NCBI GenBank assembly: GCA_037074765.1
Contig: JBAMDO010000181.1
Location: 496,001-560,000 of the forward strand
Source of the DNA: Mansonella perstans
Taxonomy: Eukaryota; Nematoda; Chromadorea; Rhabditida; Onchocercidae
Length of the DNA stretch: 64,000 nt
Direction: 5' to 3'
Every line of letters starts with the position of its first letter. Positions within the stretch are counted from its first letter, which is position 1. A program made the position numbers and the translations under genes. The notes beneath the pieces are model-generated. The model had not been told where the DNA came from, searched no databases, and saw nothing but the letters and a program-made list of their open reading frames with translations. Shown here in pieces: positions 31,201 to 44,767 of this stretch.

Positions 31201-34200
31201 GTCCTACACGTTGACATTCCGCACATGTCTTTTGCTTTGAGCAGTCCATGGGATCTGTAGTGTTACACTGCCTCCGTAATGTGAATCATAATAATAATAA
31301 ACATCCGCTGATTAATACCTGTTTTCTCTTTTTCGGAGAATTTTTATATTGAAAGTTCATCTAAAAAAATTCAAAGCATTGGATGTCGCAAAAACAACTA
31401 TTTGTCAAGTCCTCCCTATCGATGCACTTCCATAAATTTTATTTTATCACCAGAAACCGCGAAGTTTTGGTTTAAAAAATTACCCAGCTGGCATGCATGT
31501 TGATTACTGATTATATTCGTAGCTGTTACCCACGACTGACATTGTCCATATGGAAAATTGATCATATAAGCATCCATTGAAACACATCGTGCAGTTGTTG
31601 GACACCACATGCATTGCTCCTTGATACAAACTTGACAATCTTCATGAAACCAACAAGGTGCTGGACATGAATCATTCTTTAACGTTGGATTCAGCGCATT
31701 TAACGCAAGTGGTGACGTGTGTTCCGATTGAGAATAAGAATGCTGCTGCTGCAGCGTCTCATCTTCTAGTAACAAATCTAAAATCTCTTCACATCAACAA
31801 CTACGACACATCGATTTCAAAAATGAAGTAAAGAGAAAGAGTTTGCATCTACATATTGCTCCGCAAATAGAGTAATGGTTTTATTAGACTACTCTGAGAC
31901 ATTTCTATACATCTTTCTAGTAACAATAATGTAAAACAGCTATTTCAAATTATTTCTTTGAGATCCATAATTACTTTTATTGGTTTTAGTCTAGTAAACA
32001 AATAATTAGTTATGATATTATTAAACAGCTAAACATACTGAAACATAAAAAAATAAAAGAAAAGGCGAACATCAAAAATTACAGACCGTAAGTGTTGACA
32101 CATTTCCACTTTGAATCCTTCATTAGAAACCAACTGCAGTGTCTCAATTTTCTGCAAGCATAACACTCAGCAGCGTAGAAGCATGGTCGAGGCTCTTCAT
32201 CTTTCGGACAAGCATCGGATTTCGATAATGGATTAGTTCGATCTTTACATAAATTATCAGAAACACATTCACGACTCCAGTGGCACCAACTGCATCCTTC
32301 TAGAGCCGTACATGATGCACAGTCCTTCTCTTCACTACACCACGATGTTGACCTGTAATCAAAATGGCGCTAAAATATGACTCCAAAGAGCAGCAAACTA
32401 GAACGACTTTATAACATGACAACACAAATTAAATAAAACGAAATCCCATAACGTTCAACTGGACACTTTAACAACATGTAACAAACGGTAGGATCCAATG
32501 AATGACAGAACAAATATTTCAGAAGGTCCGAGCAAAGTCGAGAATAGATTACACTGAGAGTTGCTGGCTAGATCCAAATTGAAGAAATCACTGCAGCCGC
32601 GTCCAGGTATGATTATTCGGAGTGGTCATAAAGTTATTCAGAAAGCATACGGAAGATCAGCCTGGAATCGCAGGTATCAGCAAGTGGGCGAATCTTGGCG
32701 ATGCTGAATCCGTCGTACGATGGAAGAACGATCTAATATTTACCAAATCAAAAATAAATCAGTTACCGAACTTTATTTCATAGAAAAATATTGTGATAAA
32801 CTTACTTCCTCCAACTAATGGGACATTTTTGTTCTTCTTTCGGATCTTCATTTTTCACATACGATAAAAATGAATGAGCATACGACATATCGCGTTGCAC
32901 AGGTTTGCATTTCCCAGCATGGAAAATGCAACGTACACCTTCTCTCATGTTACGGCAATCATCTGGCCGTTTTAATCCCCCACACTCCGCTGCAAATATT
33001 ATTCTCGATTTTTTATGATGCACTCTTTCCATGAAATACGATGAACCAATTTGAGAAAGTCCAATTTTATACAATTTTACTTAGCTCAAATTCAGAATAC
33101 ACTCACGCACTGACCTGGTGTGAATTTCACAACGTCTGACAGCATTACTCCATTGAAACCGCCAATTACAAAAATGTTATTTTTTGTGACCAGTGATGAA
33201 TGTCCATAACGTTGCAAGAACGACAAATTAAATGGCAATGAAAACCAAGTATCACAGCCTGGAAAGCCTTCATTATTTTTTTAACAGACAGCAAAATTAA
33301 CTAAAGAGAAATTTCAGCGAAAAATTAACACATATCCAGAGTGTTTGCCCAGAGAAAGAATAATCATTAAAAAAGCAAGAAGTATAAACAAACAAACCAA
33401 TGTCATATGCTTGAATATCACCCGAATAACATTCTTGAATGCGTGATGAAGACTCATTGTGTACATTTCCACCGATAACAATCATTAAATTATTGATCAG
33501 CGACGCTGAATGGCGAAAAACTGGAGTATGACCGGATGAAAGAGTTCGGTGCGAACTAAAAATCACACAAAATTGATTTTAAAGATTTTCTAAAAAAATT
33601 AACACATAAAAACCTAACAATTAAAAACTATTGCAGTCCTATATTACCCCTGACATCATTACAAATTCCTTTAAGTTCAGTTTTCTCCAAACTGCATAGC
33701 TAGTAGAGGTTAATAACGCTCAAATTCATTCAACTACTTACATAGTCATTTAAGTTTATTCGAAAACCTCCACTCAAAAATCTCACTATAGTACTTTCTA
33801 GAGTGCCACACTACGATAAGCTATTAGAGTTATGAGAGTCACTATAAATTAACTATAATCATTAGTAGTCAGGAGATCAGTTTCTGTCATTGCCTTTGTT
33901 GATAATAATTGCAAGCATGATTTCTGATATAATGAATTTTCTCACGAGTTCAAAAAGTCATGTGCTTATTTAATAATTAAATCATGCTAGATGTCGCCCT
34001 CAAAAAAGTCATCAAGAATTGTTCTGCCTGTTACTGCCACAGTGCCAAAACTTAAAACCGCAAGATACACAGAAATATTACCATTCTCGACTGTCACAAA
34101 CATATTCGATTAAAGTACTGCTAACTCGTGATAAGAAACCTTCATAAGGTAACAAATAACCACCATATATCAAGATGACTTCCTTTTTCTCATGAACATA

Positions 34201-36773
34201 TGCAACAAGAGAATGACCAAATCTTCCTTGCACATGAGGACCACGATCTGGAACAGTGCTCCATCGCTTGGTACCTGAAATATTTTCTTTTGGCTAAATA
34301 TCAAACCAGCTCAACAATGTATTTATCGAGGCAGAAAAAGATTCTAGAAAAAACACGCGATACAAACATATTTCTGCAATAGAGATATATGATGAATATT
34401 CCGAAAATCCAGCATAATTACAAATACTCAATGTGAACTGCCTTTCTCAATGCACATTAGGGATCGAGTAACTGTGGATTTCGCAGAATATAGCGGAGTA
34501 ATGTACAAAAATCCAGCTGGTAAATTCAACGGACGTTGTACGTAGAAGACGAGAAAAGCACAGTGTTTAATCTGCAAAGGCAACCACAAAATACTCACTA
34601 ATCTTATATTTTTGTATGCTGTACATGTACCCAAAATATGGACTGTGACCATAAAACACGAGCATTTCATCTCCAATCAAATGTGCAGCATGACCAGCAA
34701 CAGCACCCGGCATAGCATCTGATGCATTATTATTAGTATTTTCCAAAGTCCACTCTAAGGTTCCAAGGTCCAAACTCCATAATTCATTAGTTACTATTCG
34801 CTCATCAATTACGCCACCGAACATATATATGGTACTCTAAAAACAAAATCACATACAAAACATGAAAAAGTGACGAACAGAGAAATGCAACTCAATTTAA
34901 TTCTATAAAACTAAACCTTTAAAGCATTCATAAAACTTTATAGCACATCAAGAATGATCATGATGTCAACCTTAACACGAGTCATGAAAAGTATTTACCT
35001 TATATCTAACGACTGTGTGGTCGTAACGTGATCTAGGAGTATTTTTTGTTGGAATTTCATGCCACGTTGAATTTGTGATACCGTATACCGCAACAAACGA
35101 ATTGTTAACACCAGTAAAATGAGCTCCACCAATTACCCATATTTTTGTGTCGTTCACGAGTATAGCTGTGTGCGATGCACGAGCTCCAAAATGTCCAGTT
35201 GTTAAAACTGTTTCAAAAACCGATTGTGTTGTCAAAGCCTGACAACGATCCCCTGTGAAAAAACTACACTGGTTTTATGAGGGAGAAAAACAGATGTAAG
35301 AACGGCTACTAAGTCCGACAACTGAACCGTCCATCAACACATTATATTTCATTTTTAATTTATTACTTAGCAAAATTCATTTTCATATATGGTAATATTA
35401 GACTCTTGAGATTTGTAAAGCAAGAAAGATGACAGTAGTGAAGCACCAGTAATCATATTTGGAAATATCAAGCAAATTCTTCTGCCAAATGATTTTATGT
35501 GCAGGCCAGAATATTAGAATTAAGAGTATCTAACAGAACTGATATAAAATAAACGATACCATGGAAATACATGTTACAGCTACACCGTTTATTAGCATCA
35601 CAAACGCCCGCCATACTACATGCTTTTGATGTTTTATTCCTGTCTTTATCAGTGCAAATCAACATATCACATTGAATTCCCGTATATCCTTCATAACACT
35701 CACAAATGCCATCATTACATTTTCCATTTGATGTGCAGTTATTCGGACATTTCCCATACGCAAAAGTGATGTTGAAACCTGACATATTAAATGCCAAGTC
35801 ACTAAAGAAATAAACAAGGGCGTTTCCAGATTTGATGCTCACCTCTCTACCAGAGATAACACCACTGAAACATGATGCTTTGAACAGCAAAAAGCAGAGT
35901 AAGAACATATAAAGAGGAAAATGCATCAGTGCAGAAAACATTTTTATAAACTCTCATCAACTACATGTTTTCACAACACATTCAGAATTTTTAAGAAATG
36001 AATTTAAAATCGCTCCAATGAATGAACACTTTCCTGAATGACCTAACCTCTCACACTGTCATATGATGAAATCGATTTATAACGTACCTGAATGCTGCTA
36101 GTTGGTGGCTTCTAGTTCCTGTTCCATCGTATATATACAAATGGTCCCAGCTGCATTCGGTAATTAACGAATCAATCCGTAATAACAACGCACCTTTCTT
36201 TTTTTCATCTCTAATAATCCACATGCATCGCGAAGATGAACTATAATTGCGTGGACCATCCGTCAGCAATTCACTTTCGTTCGTCAACCTTAAACAAATA
36301 CAACTTTCCATCTTCACTTCTTAATTTCGCTAACGATAACAAGCTTAACAAAACAAATGATGAAATTAGATTACAGGTTCCGTCCATGACATCGATCACA
36401 CTGAACACCACCCCAACCAGCGAAGCAACGGCATTTTTCATTCTCACATTTACCTTGATAGCATGGTTTGTTATCACAGTTTTTTGATACAGACGCGGAC
36501 CCGATTCTGAAACATAAAGAGAAGAGATTATTCTATATAATTCACATAATAATTCAAGTTCAAGATATTGACTTCAAATTAAAGAAAACCAAAACTTTAC
36601 CTATCAAAAGAACTGCTAGCAATAACAGTGAAAATAAAAACATGGTACAAGACAAACCGTTCGATGTGTACACTAGAGTAGATTACTGTAGATGCATGAA
36701 AGAACATCGCAGCCCATAAGGCAGCACCCATCTCATATATACATTATTATGCTTCGGACCACCAGCACGGGCG
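28207..36773 (-). CDS. tag-53: Attractin-family membrane protein (TAG-53 type): EGF, CUB, kelch, PSI, laminin-EGF, one TM segment
   Basis: Attractin/ATRNL1 proteins are large type I surface proteins linked in mammals to melanocortin signalling and cell adhesion. Twenty exons keep phase and give 1,276 residues. Minus-strand exons: 36601-36731, 36375-36506, 36088-36288, 35560-35864, 34999-35252, 34599-34836, 34082-34274, 33398-33555, 33115-33258, 32806-32989, 32087-32352, 31484-31777, 31066-31254, 30611-30778, 30254-30397, 29853-29953, 29514-29735, 29210-29307, 28624-28786 and 28207-28452. Order: hydrophobic leader (about 28-44), EGF, CUB with 'TECSWDHLYIYDGTGT', EGF, kelch repeats (about 270-580), cysteine-rich PSI modules, two laminin-type EGFs ('TTGEHCQFC'), TM (about 1131-1154), then cytoplasmic 'MASRPFASVRLEL' and 'SGLAVASAL', both attractin hallmarks. 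The C-type lectin domain that mammals have between PSI blocks is absent. Start ATG 36731 follows an in-frame stop and an acceptor at 36774-36775; ATG 36707 is an alternative. The exon 13 start (31254) is the least certain junction. Confidence 0.94.
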
Positions 36774-39700
36774 CTGTAAATCGAAATTTCAAGATTAATG
36801 TAGTAACAAATAAGAAATGCTATGTTTATCTAAATTCATTGCCGGAAAAAAAGCAGCGTTTCCAAAATATTCACAACTCACTTCTTCAATTCATCTATTT
36901 CTAAAAGTTTCAGAAGCAAAATCGCGTGCACTTTATTGTTTTCGGCATGAAAAAAAAAACGGAAATACACGTATCTCACGACGATCTTAATACGCCGTCA
37001 AAATATCCGTCTATCCGTTAAATAGCGTTAATAACAGGCCGAGTCGTCACCCCCATATTCCGTGGTTGCGGCCAACTGGCGTTGTTCTGTTCCACATTTT
37101 GTAGTAGCCTGACTCATGACGATGCTTTGTAAATACATTTAGTTTTTTAGGGTTTTCTTTTCAGAGGGATAAAGGACTAAACTGTGATACAGCATTCGTA
37201 TCCATGGTTTGATAGTTCTTGAGACGAATCCTACTGTCATCATATTTAGCTTAATTGAAATAATCTTGAAAGGTATTAGATACTTCGTGCTAGCAGTTGA
37301 AGGCTTTACAGGCATTTTCTTAGCAGAATATTTTTCTTGTATATATTATTACTAGAAGGAAATACACCTTAAGCTGGCTTTGGTAACAGTTACTGTAATC
37401 ACACTGCTCTTCCAAATAGGATAAAGTTGAGAAGATAGCGATAAAGAAGATGAAGAAAATCTGTTGAAGTGTGTGAATGATTTCATTTGTAATAAATATC
37501 CTGTAGACAACGCTAAAGCATCTCTTAATTCTTTCTTGAAATTTCAAATAATCTCTGACCAATTAAATCTTTTCATCTTTATCGTTAACTTTCTTTGCAC
37601 CATGCAAATCCTATGTCTGAAATGAATGCGATACAAAGGGCTAATTATAGATTCGTTTTTTCTTTTTTTTTTTTTTTTTGTTCTTTTTCATTGTTTGGAA
37701 TTTTAAATTTAGATGATATTTTTACGATGTTCAAATGAACGGTTTGAAATCTATTACATCAATCATGCTTTAGACATTTGTTCACATTGTATCGTCGTAT
37801 CTCAGTTGTTCATAATTCAACTTTTACGGAATATTCCGCAGATCACCAAATTTTCGCGTAATTCAATAAACGCTTGCCAAGTCCTCATATTCTTTCTCTT
37901 TTTTCTTTTTTCTACGATAAATTAAAATGTTCGAATCTTCTATAAGTATGTTTTTTTATCGTTGTAGCGCAGCTTGCTGAATACAGTTGATTATTATTAA
38001 CTTGAAAAAGGTTCCCGATACAGTCATTTCGTTCAGCATAAGTTTTATCATTAGTCCATTCACTGATCACTGATTAGACAAAACATCGAAACTGATTGCT
38101 AATAAATGATATGCCATAATATTCAATTTTACGTTAATTTCCTATATACAGGTAGGGGATTCAGTGGACTTTCTCAAATTATGCTTAAAGCTTTTCTATC
38201 AATCTCATTCCTCTTCGCAGACTTCTATTCCCTTTTTTTTTTTTTTGATAGGTAAACTGAAGCAAGGAAACATAAAATCGATATTAAAAGCTAAGATATA
38301 ATAGGTATTGGATATAAGGCAGTAGTCTATTTATTTCTCTTTCTATTGCAACAAATTCCAGGAGAAAACGACATTACTTACTTGCCTACTTTTAATCATT
38401 TATTTCAAAAGAAAAAATTTGTTCGGACGGGATGATTTCGTGATGCTTACTTAGGATGCTGTAAAAAAGTAGCCCTGAAATCTTGACAATTGGTACGAAC
38501 ATGACAGAAAAAATTTTAGAAGATTCAACAAAATCGAAAAGGTTGAAAATAATGCATGATAACTTACCTTTCGACTTTTCTAGCGTACAGTGTATGCTGC
38601 CTATTATTCTCACTCACAGAACGTTTTATGGTTCAAACATAATGCAACTTACTAATTCTGAGGCTGAAATACTAATTGCATCAACCAATCGAAGCATCTA
38701 TGATCAAATTTTCGTGATGAAATTGATTTCCAACTCAAAAACATAGAAATAAAATTATATGTCAATTCTTTTATACAATAATTTTTTCTTTATAAAATTC
38801 TACACGAGTTCTTTTATACAAGTGAAATGAAAACCATAGTAAAACTTCTCGATGAAGTAGGAGAATTGGATTTAACGTCACCAAATCAGCATTTGTCAAC
38901 AGTATTTTAAATACATCAGCGATATGTAAAAAGAATCGTCGAAGAAAAACTGAAACGCGTAGAAATATATCAGTACTTTCAAACCAATCGATGAGACAGA
39001 TTTACTTCAAGGCACCAAATATTTGTTGTGAAAGTTTTTCGGTTAATTAGCGCAAACGAGTTGCGTTGGAGACAAATTTATTGGACTTTATAGATTGTAG
39101 CCAGGTACGAATTCAACAGTATTGGAAGTTAACAGAATGATAATTAGCAAGAAAAGAACTACAAAAAGAATTTCGAGGCTAATAATAGTCAACGGTTTCT
39201 ATTGCTTACATTAAAGATCAGATTCAAGTAAAGTGGCAAGCAAGAAGCAAATTAAAGATCACTAATGTCATGATCGTACAGTAGTCGAACTTGTTTATTA
39301 AAAACTAAAATTAGCAAATTAAAATAATTATTCTATACATAAGTATTTAAGTTTACAGAATACTCTTCATCAATTATTAAGTTGCATTAAGCTTTTTTTG
39401 AAACATTTTTTTCGTGATAGAATAAATCTTATTATTCAATTATTTATTAGAAAATGTAGTTAGCAATTATTGTAATCTTATTAACAGGATATTATTACAA
39501 AATAATAATGAAATGATTAATTCATTAAGGTGTACAAAACAAACACAACTGAGATGTTAATGAGATGTGATAGTACATCTTTTAATAATTTCCAAAATAA
39601 ATAAAAAAAATTTAAACTAATAAATTTTCAAATTATACTTAATCAGACTTTCTCGACTGACACATTCTTCTTTTTCTTTCCAGCATGTAAACAAATATTA

Positions 39701-41315
39701 AAATCTTAAATATAATATCAACATATTTTGCTTGTTTTCAATCTGTTAAGCTTGAGACCATTTCCAATCAAAATAAATGGTTACAATTACATCTGGTCGT
39801 TAAATCTGATTTCTTCTCAAACGTTGCTGATTTCAAAACACCAATTTAGGCTTCTTGTAGAAGATTTGATTAAAATAAGGTACTTTATCCTTTTTCAATG
39901 AATATTAATCTTATTATGTCTCCTTAGCTGTGTTTCCACCTCATCGTTCTTGGCATTCCGACATAATGCTGATTATGTCGAAATTAAGTATTGTTTTTAC
40001 TTAAATACTATATCCGAATGATTCTGTTCAAAATTTCAAATGCGAAATTTATTGAGTTGAAACAAAACTGCAGGTAGATCCATTGTATTTAAATATCGTG
40101 ATAGCTACAGAGAAATTTCATCGGTAACTAGGTTTAGAGCATCACAGGAGTCCAATCAGTTACGCAAAGTTTCACTGTTTCCTGTGGTAAGTAAATGTTG
40201 AGTTTTAAACTTCCGCCAATATTTCATATTTGAGCGAGGCTTCACAACGATTTTTCGGATACAGTGGCTGATTTATATTTTGTCGTTTGTCATCATTTCT
40301 TCTGGTGTTGCATTGTGCGAGTTCTACGTCTTGTTTTGTATTATCTATTTTCTTACTTTCCTAATACTTTATTAATGCAGGAATTTAATCTAATATTTAG
40401 AGAATAAGGAGGAATTTCTTGCTTGTCTAGGAAATGTTAAAGAGTAATGAAAGGTGAAGTGGGATTTATCTTCTTGAAAGTCATTTTTCATCAAGCAGAT
40501 AATTTCGTTGCATGTATACTCTTTCTTTCCATTTCATTCTGTTTATTAGTTTAACATAATTTAATGTTTCTGCTTCTACAAATAGCATGGTGAGGAAAGC
40601 AGATGAACAAATGAATTTTGATTCTCAGAATCCATCCGGGAATCTGTATCATAATTTAAATTTGATTTCGAGAAATATTTTAAGCATTAATTGCGTTCAC
40701 TTTTTGCAGCGGTTGTTTTTCAAAATTCGTCTGGGTTATTTGCGGAGCATTTTGCCCTCATTAAGATCAATAAGAAATCGGCCTACATCAGTGGAAATAT
40801 TGCAAGGATTAATTTGAAGTGCAAAGCTTGATAAAGTAGAAATTACTACATTTTCTTTATATTAAAGTTAGATAGATTAGATATTTGCCAATTTTTAGTA
40901 TTCCATTTCGTTGTTTCTTTATTTCTAAATCCTTGAAACTACTATTGCCAACGTTTCCTCCGTTGACTGTTTTTCTACATTTGTCTTTTTGTTACTATAG
41001 GTTTTTACGTTTTGCTATAATCCTGATTCTCTTTCATTGGTTAGGATGATATTCCAGATAAACCTCTTTTATATATTACAATTAGGTAGGTTAGATATAT
41101 TTCAATAAATCGGTAGAAGTCCGCAAGAAGGTTTGAGTTCGAATCTAATAAGATAAGATACTGTTATTATTTATTCATTGTTAGAAAGGGTTCTGCGCAA
41201 CTGCATGCTTAAAATCGAACTCTGATTCGATATTCTCACTTTTTTTTGCTCAGGAATTCGTCAGTTGTTCCTGGACATAATTTCTTGTATTTCTGAAAAA
41301 TATTTTATGATTTAG
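36774..41315. promoter_or_regulatory. Divergent intergenic region between attractin and UBXN-6 genes
   Basis: About 4.5 kb between two genes pointing away from each other. Just upstream of attractin, 36960-37130 is clearly richer in G and C than its surroundings and may be the attractin promoter. The remainder is AT-rich with short frames (38483-38746, 40587-40817) that have no recognisable domain. A T tract lies at about 37658-37679. Confidence 0.4.
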
Positions 41316-44300
41316 GTACTGAAGCTTTCTGAACTCATATTGTAAACTATATGGATCGTTTGAAAAAATTTCTTAATGAAAAAAAAGTTAATAAAAACTT
41401 CAAAAAAGCTGGAGCTGGTTATCGGCTTACCGGCGATAGTTCATCAGCCGTTGCATCGCAACCGGCTCCTGTTCAGCAACAAACAGTAAGTTCCTTTTTC
41501 GCTTTCAACCTTTTTTACCGTGCTCTAGTTATTGTTTGTTTGCTAATTGTTAAAGTTTTATTTTTTCTTTATAACAGCAAGCTGCAGTTAGAAGATGAGA
41601 GGAAAAATAAAATTGTTTTTTCTTTTTATCAAAAAATTTTGAAAAAACATGGTACCGAGTCTCTACTGTTTTGAATAATTTCTTTTTATTTTTATTTCAA
41701 AATTTTTATAGTCGCAAATGGCACAAGCGGAACGTGTAGCCACAGCTGATATTGCAGCACAAGCGGCTTATAAAAGGATGAACTTGGGTGTAACCCAAGA
41801 ATCGTTAACACAAAGGAATATACGTATGCGGGTTAGTTTTCTTAGTGAGATGGTTTTTAATGAAACATGCTGCTGAATTTTCAAAAGCGTTGTCGATTGA
41901 AACTTAAATTTGCTGTAGATTTTATAGGTCTTACACTTTGCAAAACTGCTTCACGCATATTTAAAAGATTAAGATATTTTTGGCTTTATGTCTACTAATG
42001 CATATCAACATCGGTTCAGATGTTGTAAACGTTATCAAGGCTTGATCCAGTAGAAACGATTGCAGTTGCAATCTTTACCTTAACTGGAGAAAATAATTTT
42101 ATATTCAGGCCCTTAAAGAATTGGAAAAGGAAAAGAAAGAACGTGAAAGCTGTGCTAGCAGCAAAGTGGATGTTGAGAAAAGGGCTCATAAAATTGATGA
42201 GCATGAATTTGAGCATTCTGCTGCTGTCAGTGGCGTTTATTTTACTTGTGACCTTCTTGGAGACGATCTGCAGCTAACCAAAAAAGAAGTTAATCCATTT
42301 TATTTATCACAATATTTAGAATTTATCGAAATTTCTGCGCAGCTTCTGTTATAAGTTGGGAATGATAAAGTTACCAAAGTAATGCTCAACATCGAAATCC
42401 TTGAACAACTCGCTTGAAGCATAATATTTATTGCATATCTATCACAAATTGGGTTAAGATTATTACAGATGCGGGAAAAAGTAGAAAATTTTTTGCGAAC
42501 ACAATTGGCAGATGATCCACTAGTTGCATCAACTTTAATGATCTTCTCTCTAAATGGTCCCGACAAAAGGCAAAATGCTTCAGAAACAATTCAGAAATAT
42601 CTCAAGAATCTTATCGAGAATCCGGACGAAAGCAAATTTCATCGTATAAGAATCAACAATAAAATTTTCCAAGTAATTTTCGAATACGATTATTTAATCC
42701 TTAATGCTTTTGACTGTAGTTTAGTGTTTCAATTTATCACATATGCTCTTATAGTTTAATTAAAGTTCTTTTTTTCAGAATGCAAATTAGAAATTTTTGA
42801 GAAAGTACATTTGACTACGTCTTTATTCGGTATTTTCCATGATCTTTTTTAGGAGCGGGTTTCTCGTGCTAACGGTGGAAAAGAATTTTTGCTGGCATGT
42901 GGTTTTGAAGAAAAATATCTCATTAATAATGAACAACAAGAACCTTTCTTAGTAATATCAGATGATAAAGCAAGGGATACACAGTCGTTGATACAAGCTT
43001 TAGAAATTTTGCAGACTGGACAGGCTGTCCCTTTAAAGCTGTTTCGTAATGCTACTGTAAGTTTATATAGCTTTATGAATCCAGTGTTTAGCGGTTGGTA
43101 ATTGTTCTTATTAAAATTAGCTTTTATAAAGACTCATTTTCACTTTGATGGCCTTATACTTCAGGTCTTATATTTTTATGGAGAACTTCTACTGTAAAAA
43201 CGGAAACCTAATTTATGATTTTCTGGCAGGTATATAAGCTTGAAGCAAATCAAGCCATTACAAACCCACGATTGCCGCGCGACTTCTTTGATTTAGACAT
43301 CGCTGAGATTAAAAGGGAGCAAGACCGTAGAGAAGCTGACGTTGAGAAGGTAAATTTCATATACTTACATAAACTTTTGTTCTAAATCAGTTTGCAGTCA
43401 TCTTAATGTTTTCTTTATAGTGATTTTCTTTATAGAACCATCTCTTGGGGATAGTGGCTGTTGGATTTTATCAAAATAAAGAACACAATTAAGTGATATC
43501 TGCAGTTGAGCAAACCGCACTGTTTACTTCCTTCTTTCAGTTCACGACATTGCGAACGCGAGAAATGCGTGAAAAAGACGAATTGATGCGTAACTATCGA
43601 TATAACTACACCTTGATTAGGATTAGGTTCCCAAATCGTTTTCTTTTGCAGGTTTCTTTACAGTTGAATTCTGCAGCTTTTGTTCAGCCTTTTATGAGTA
43701 AGCAGTTTTGTAAGCAGTTAAGCAGTTTTTTTTTTTTTTTTAATGCAGTTTTGTAGTTCAGGTGAGAGACGTTATAAGCGGAAGTATTTTTGGATTTTAA
43801 AAGAAATTCTCTTTGCATATGCCAGCTTTAGTTTGGAAATAAGCATAGGTATAATTATCCGAAGTTAATACAATGCAAAACACTAGATTTTACAAGTTTT
43901 ATGCGTAAGCCATCTTACGTGGTACAGGATCAACATTTATTTTTCTAGCTACTTCATGCGTTAAATGGAAAACTGCAAAGATTGATTTCAAATAATCATA
44001 TTTAAGGATTTCTTTTTCTTAAATTTTGTTAGTCTTCCGAACAGCCATAGTTTATTGATTCATTTAACTTATACTTTATTTTACTATGTAATCTTTGATA
44101 TTTACAGGGTACATTTGGATGCTATGAGCCTTTCTATGCTGTACGCAATTTTGTTAAAGAGTATTTAACACGCATTGAACCAATGTTATTCGTTTTGAAA
44201 GATCCTATATCTGGAAAAGTAATCAGTGATGAAACAAGAACTCTAAATGAACTGAATCTTCTTCCGGCTGCTGTTTTACATTTTGAATGGGATGCAGATA

Positions 44301-44767
44301 TGCAAACGGAATTAGTAAAACTTGGACGAGAGGTATTTTGACTCTGAATGTTATTTTTCAAACCGTTAACCCGTAAACAATAACAGCACGCTGTTAAAAT
44401 CTATTATTTAAAAACAATGATTATCTATTATTTTAAAAGCAATCATTATCTTCAATTCTACCAGTTTGTTGGTTTTGTTTTTTATGTGCTGGTTTAACCC
44501 ATTTTTGTCATTTTTAATCTTTATAATTAGTTTAATCAATATAATTAAATTGCTTTTAGTATTCAGTCGAATATTTTTTAGGAGAAATAGAGAGATAGCT
44601 CGTAGAAAAAATTCAAAAAGCACTCTTAACTTTTTTGGATTATTTTCACAAAAGTTGGACACTCATTGAAGATGCCTATCGCTTCTTCTGATATTGGAGA
44701 GGATATTACTGCTCACTTTGAAAAGTATAAACTTTTCAGCTTAATGGAATCATGTCACAATATTTAG
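41316..44767 (+). CDS. ubxn-6: UBX domain protein 6 (UBXN6/UBXD1), p97/VCP cofactor with PUB and UBX domains
   Basis: UBXD1 binds the AAA ATPase p97 through a VIM-type N terminus, a PUB domain and a UBX domain, and serves endolysosomal and mitochondrial trafficking. Exons: 41351-41485, 41712-41831, 42109-42288, 42469-42672, 42853-43056, 43230-43349, 43541-43651, 44108-44332 and probably 44672-44767. The first eight each hold whole codons (433 residues). Marks: N-terminal 'MDRLKKFLNEKKVNKNFKKA' as in UBXD1; 'VSGVYFTCDLLGDDL'; PUB region about 146-281 ('FLLACGFEEKYLI'); the linker 'LPRDFFDLDIAEIKREQ'; UBX about 325-410 ('YRYNYTLIRIRFPNRFLLQ', 'TFGCYEPFYAVRNFVKEYL'). The UBX loop, usually FPR, is not obvious. 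The last exon is less sure: 44672 is in phase and adds 31 residues (464 in all), but stopping after GAG at 44332, or in a short exon at 44582 ('GAG AAA TAG'), would also work. An acceptor at 41314-41315 may receive a spliced leader. AATAAA at 44988-44993 may be the poly(A) signal. Confidence 0.93.

Noticed and set aside
33250..33262. Resemblance to the miR-2 family seed on the plus strand
   Set aside because: It lies opposite a coding exon of attractin and no hairpin precursor is visible.
41130..41150. tRNA-like B box ('gagttcgaatct')
   Set aside because: The T stem is mismatched and no cloverleaf can be drawn from the upstream sequence.
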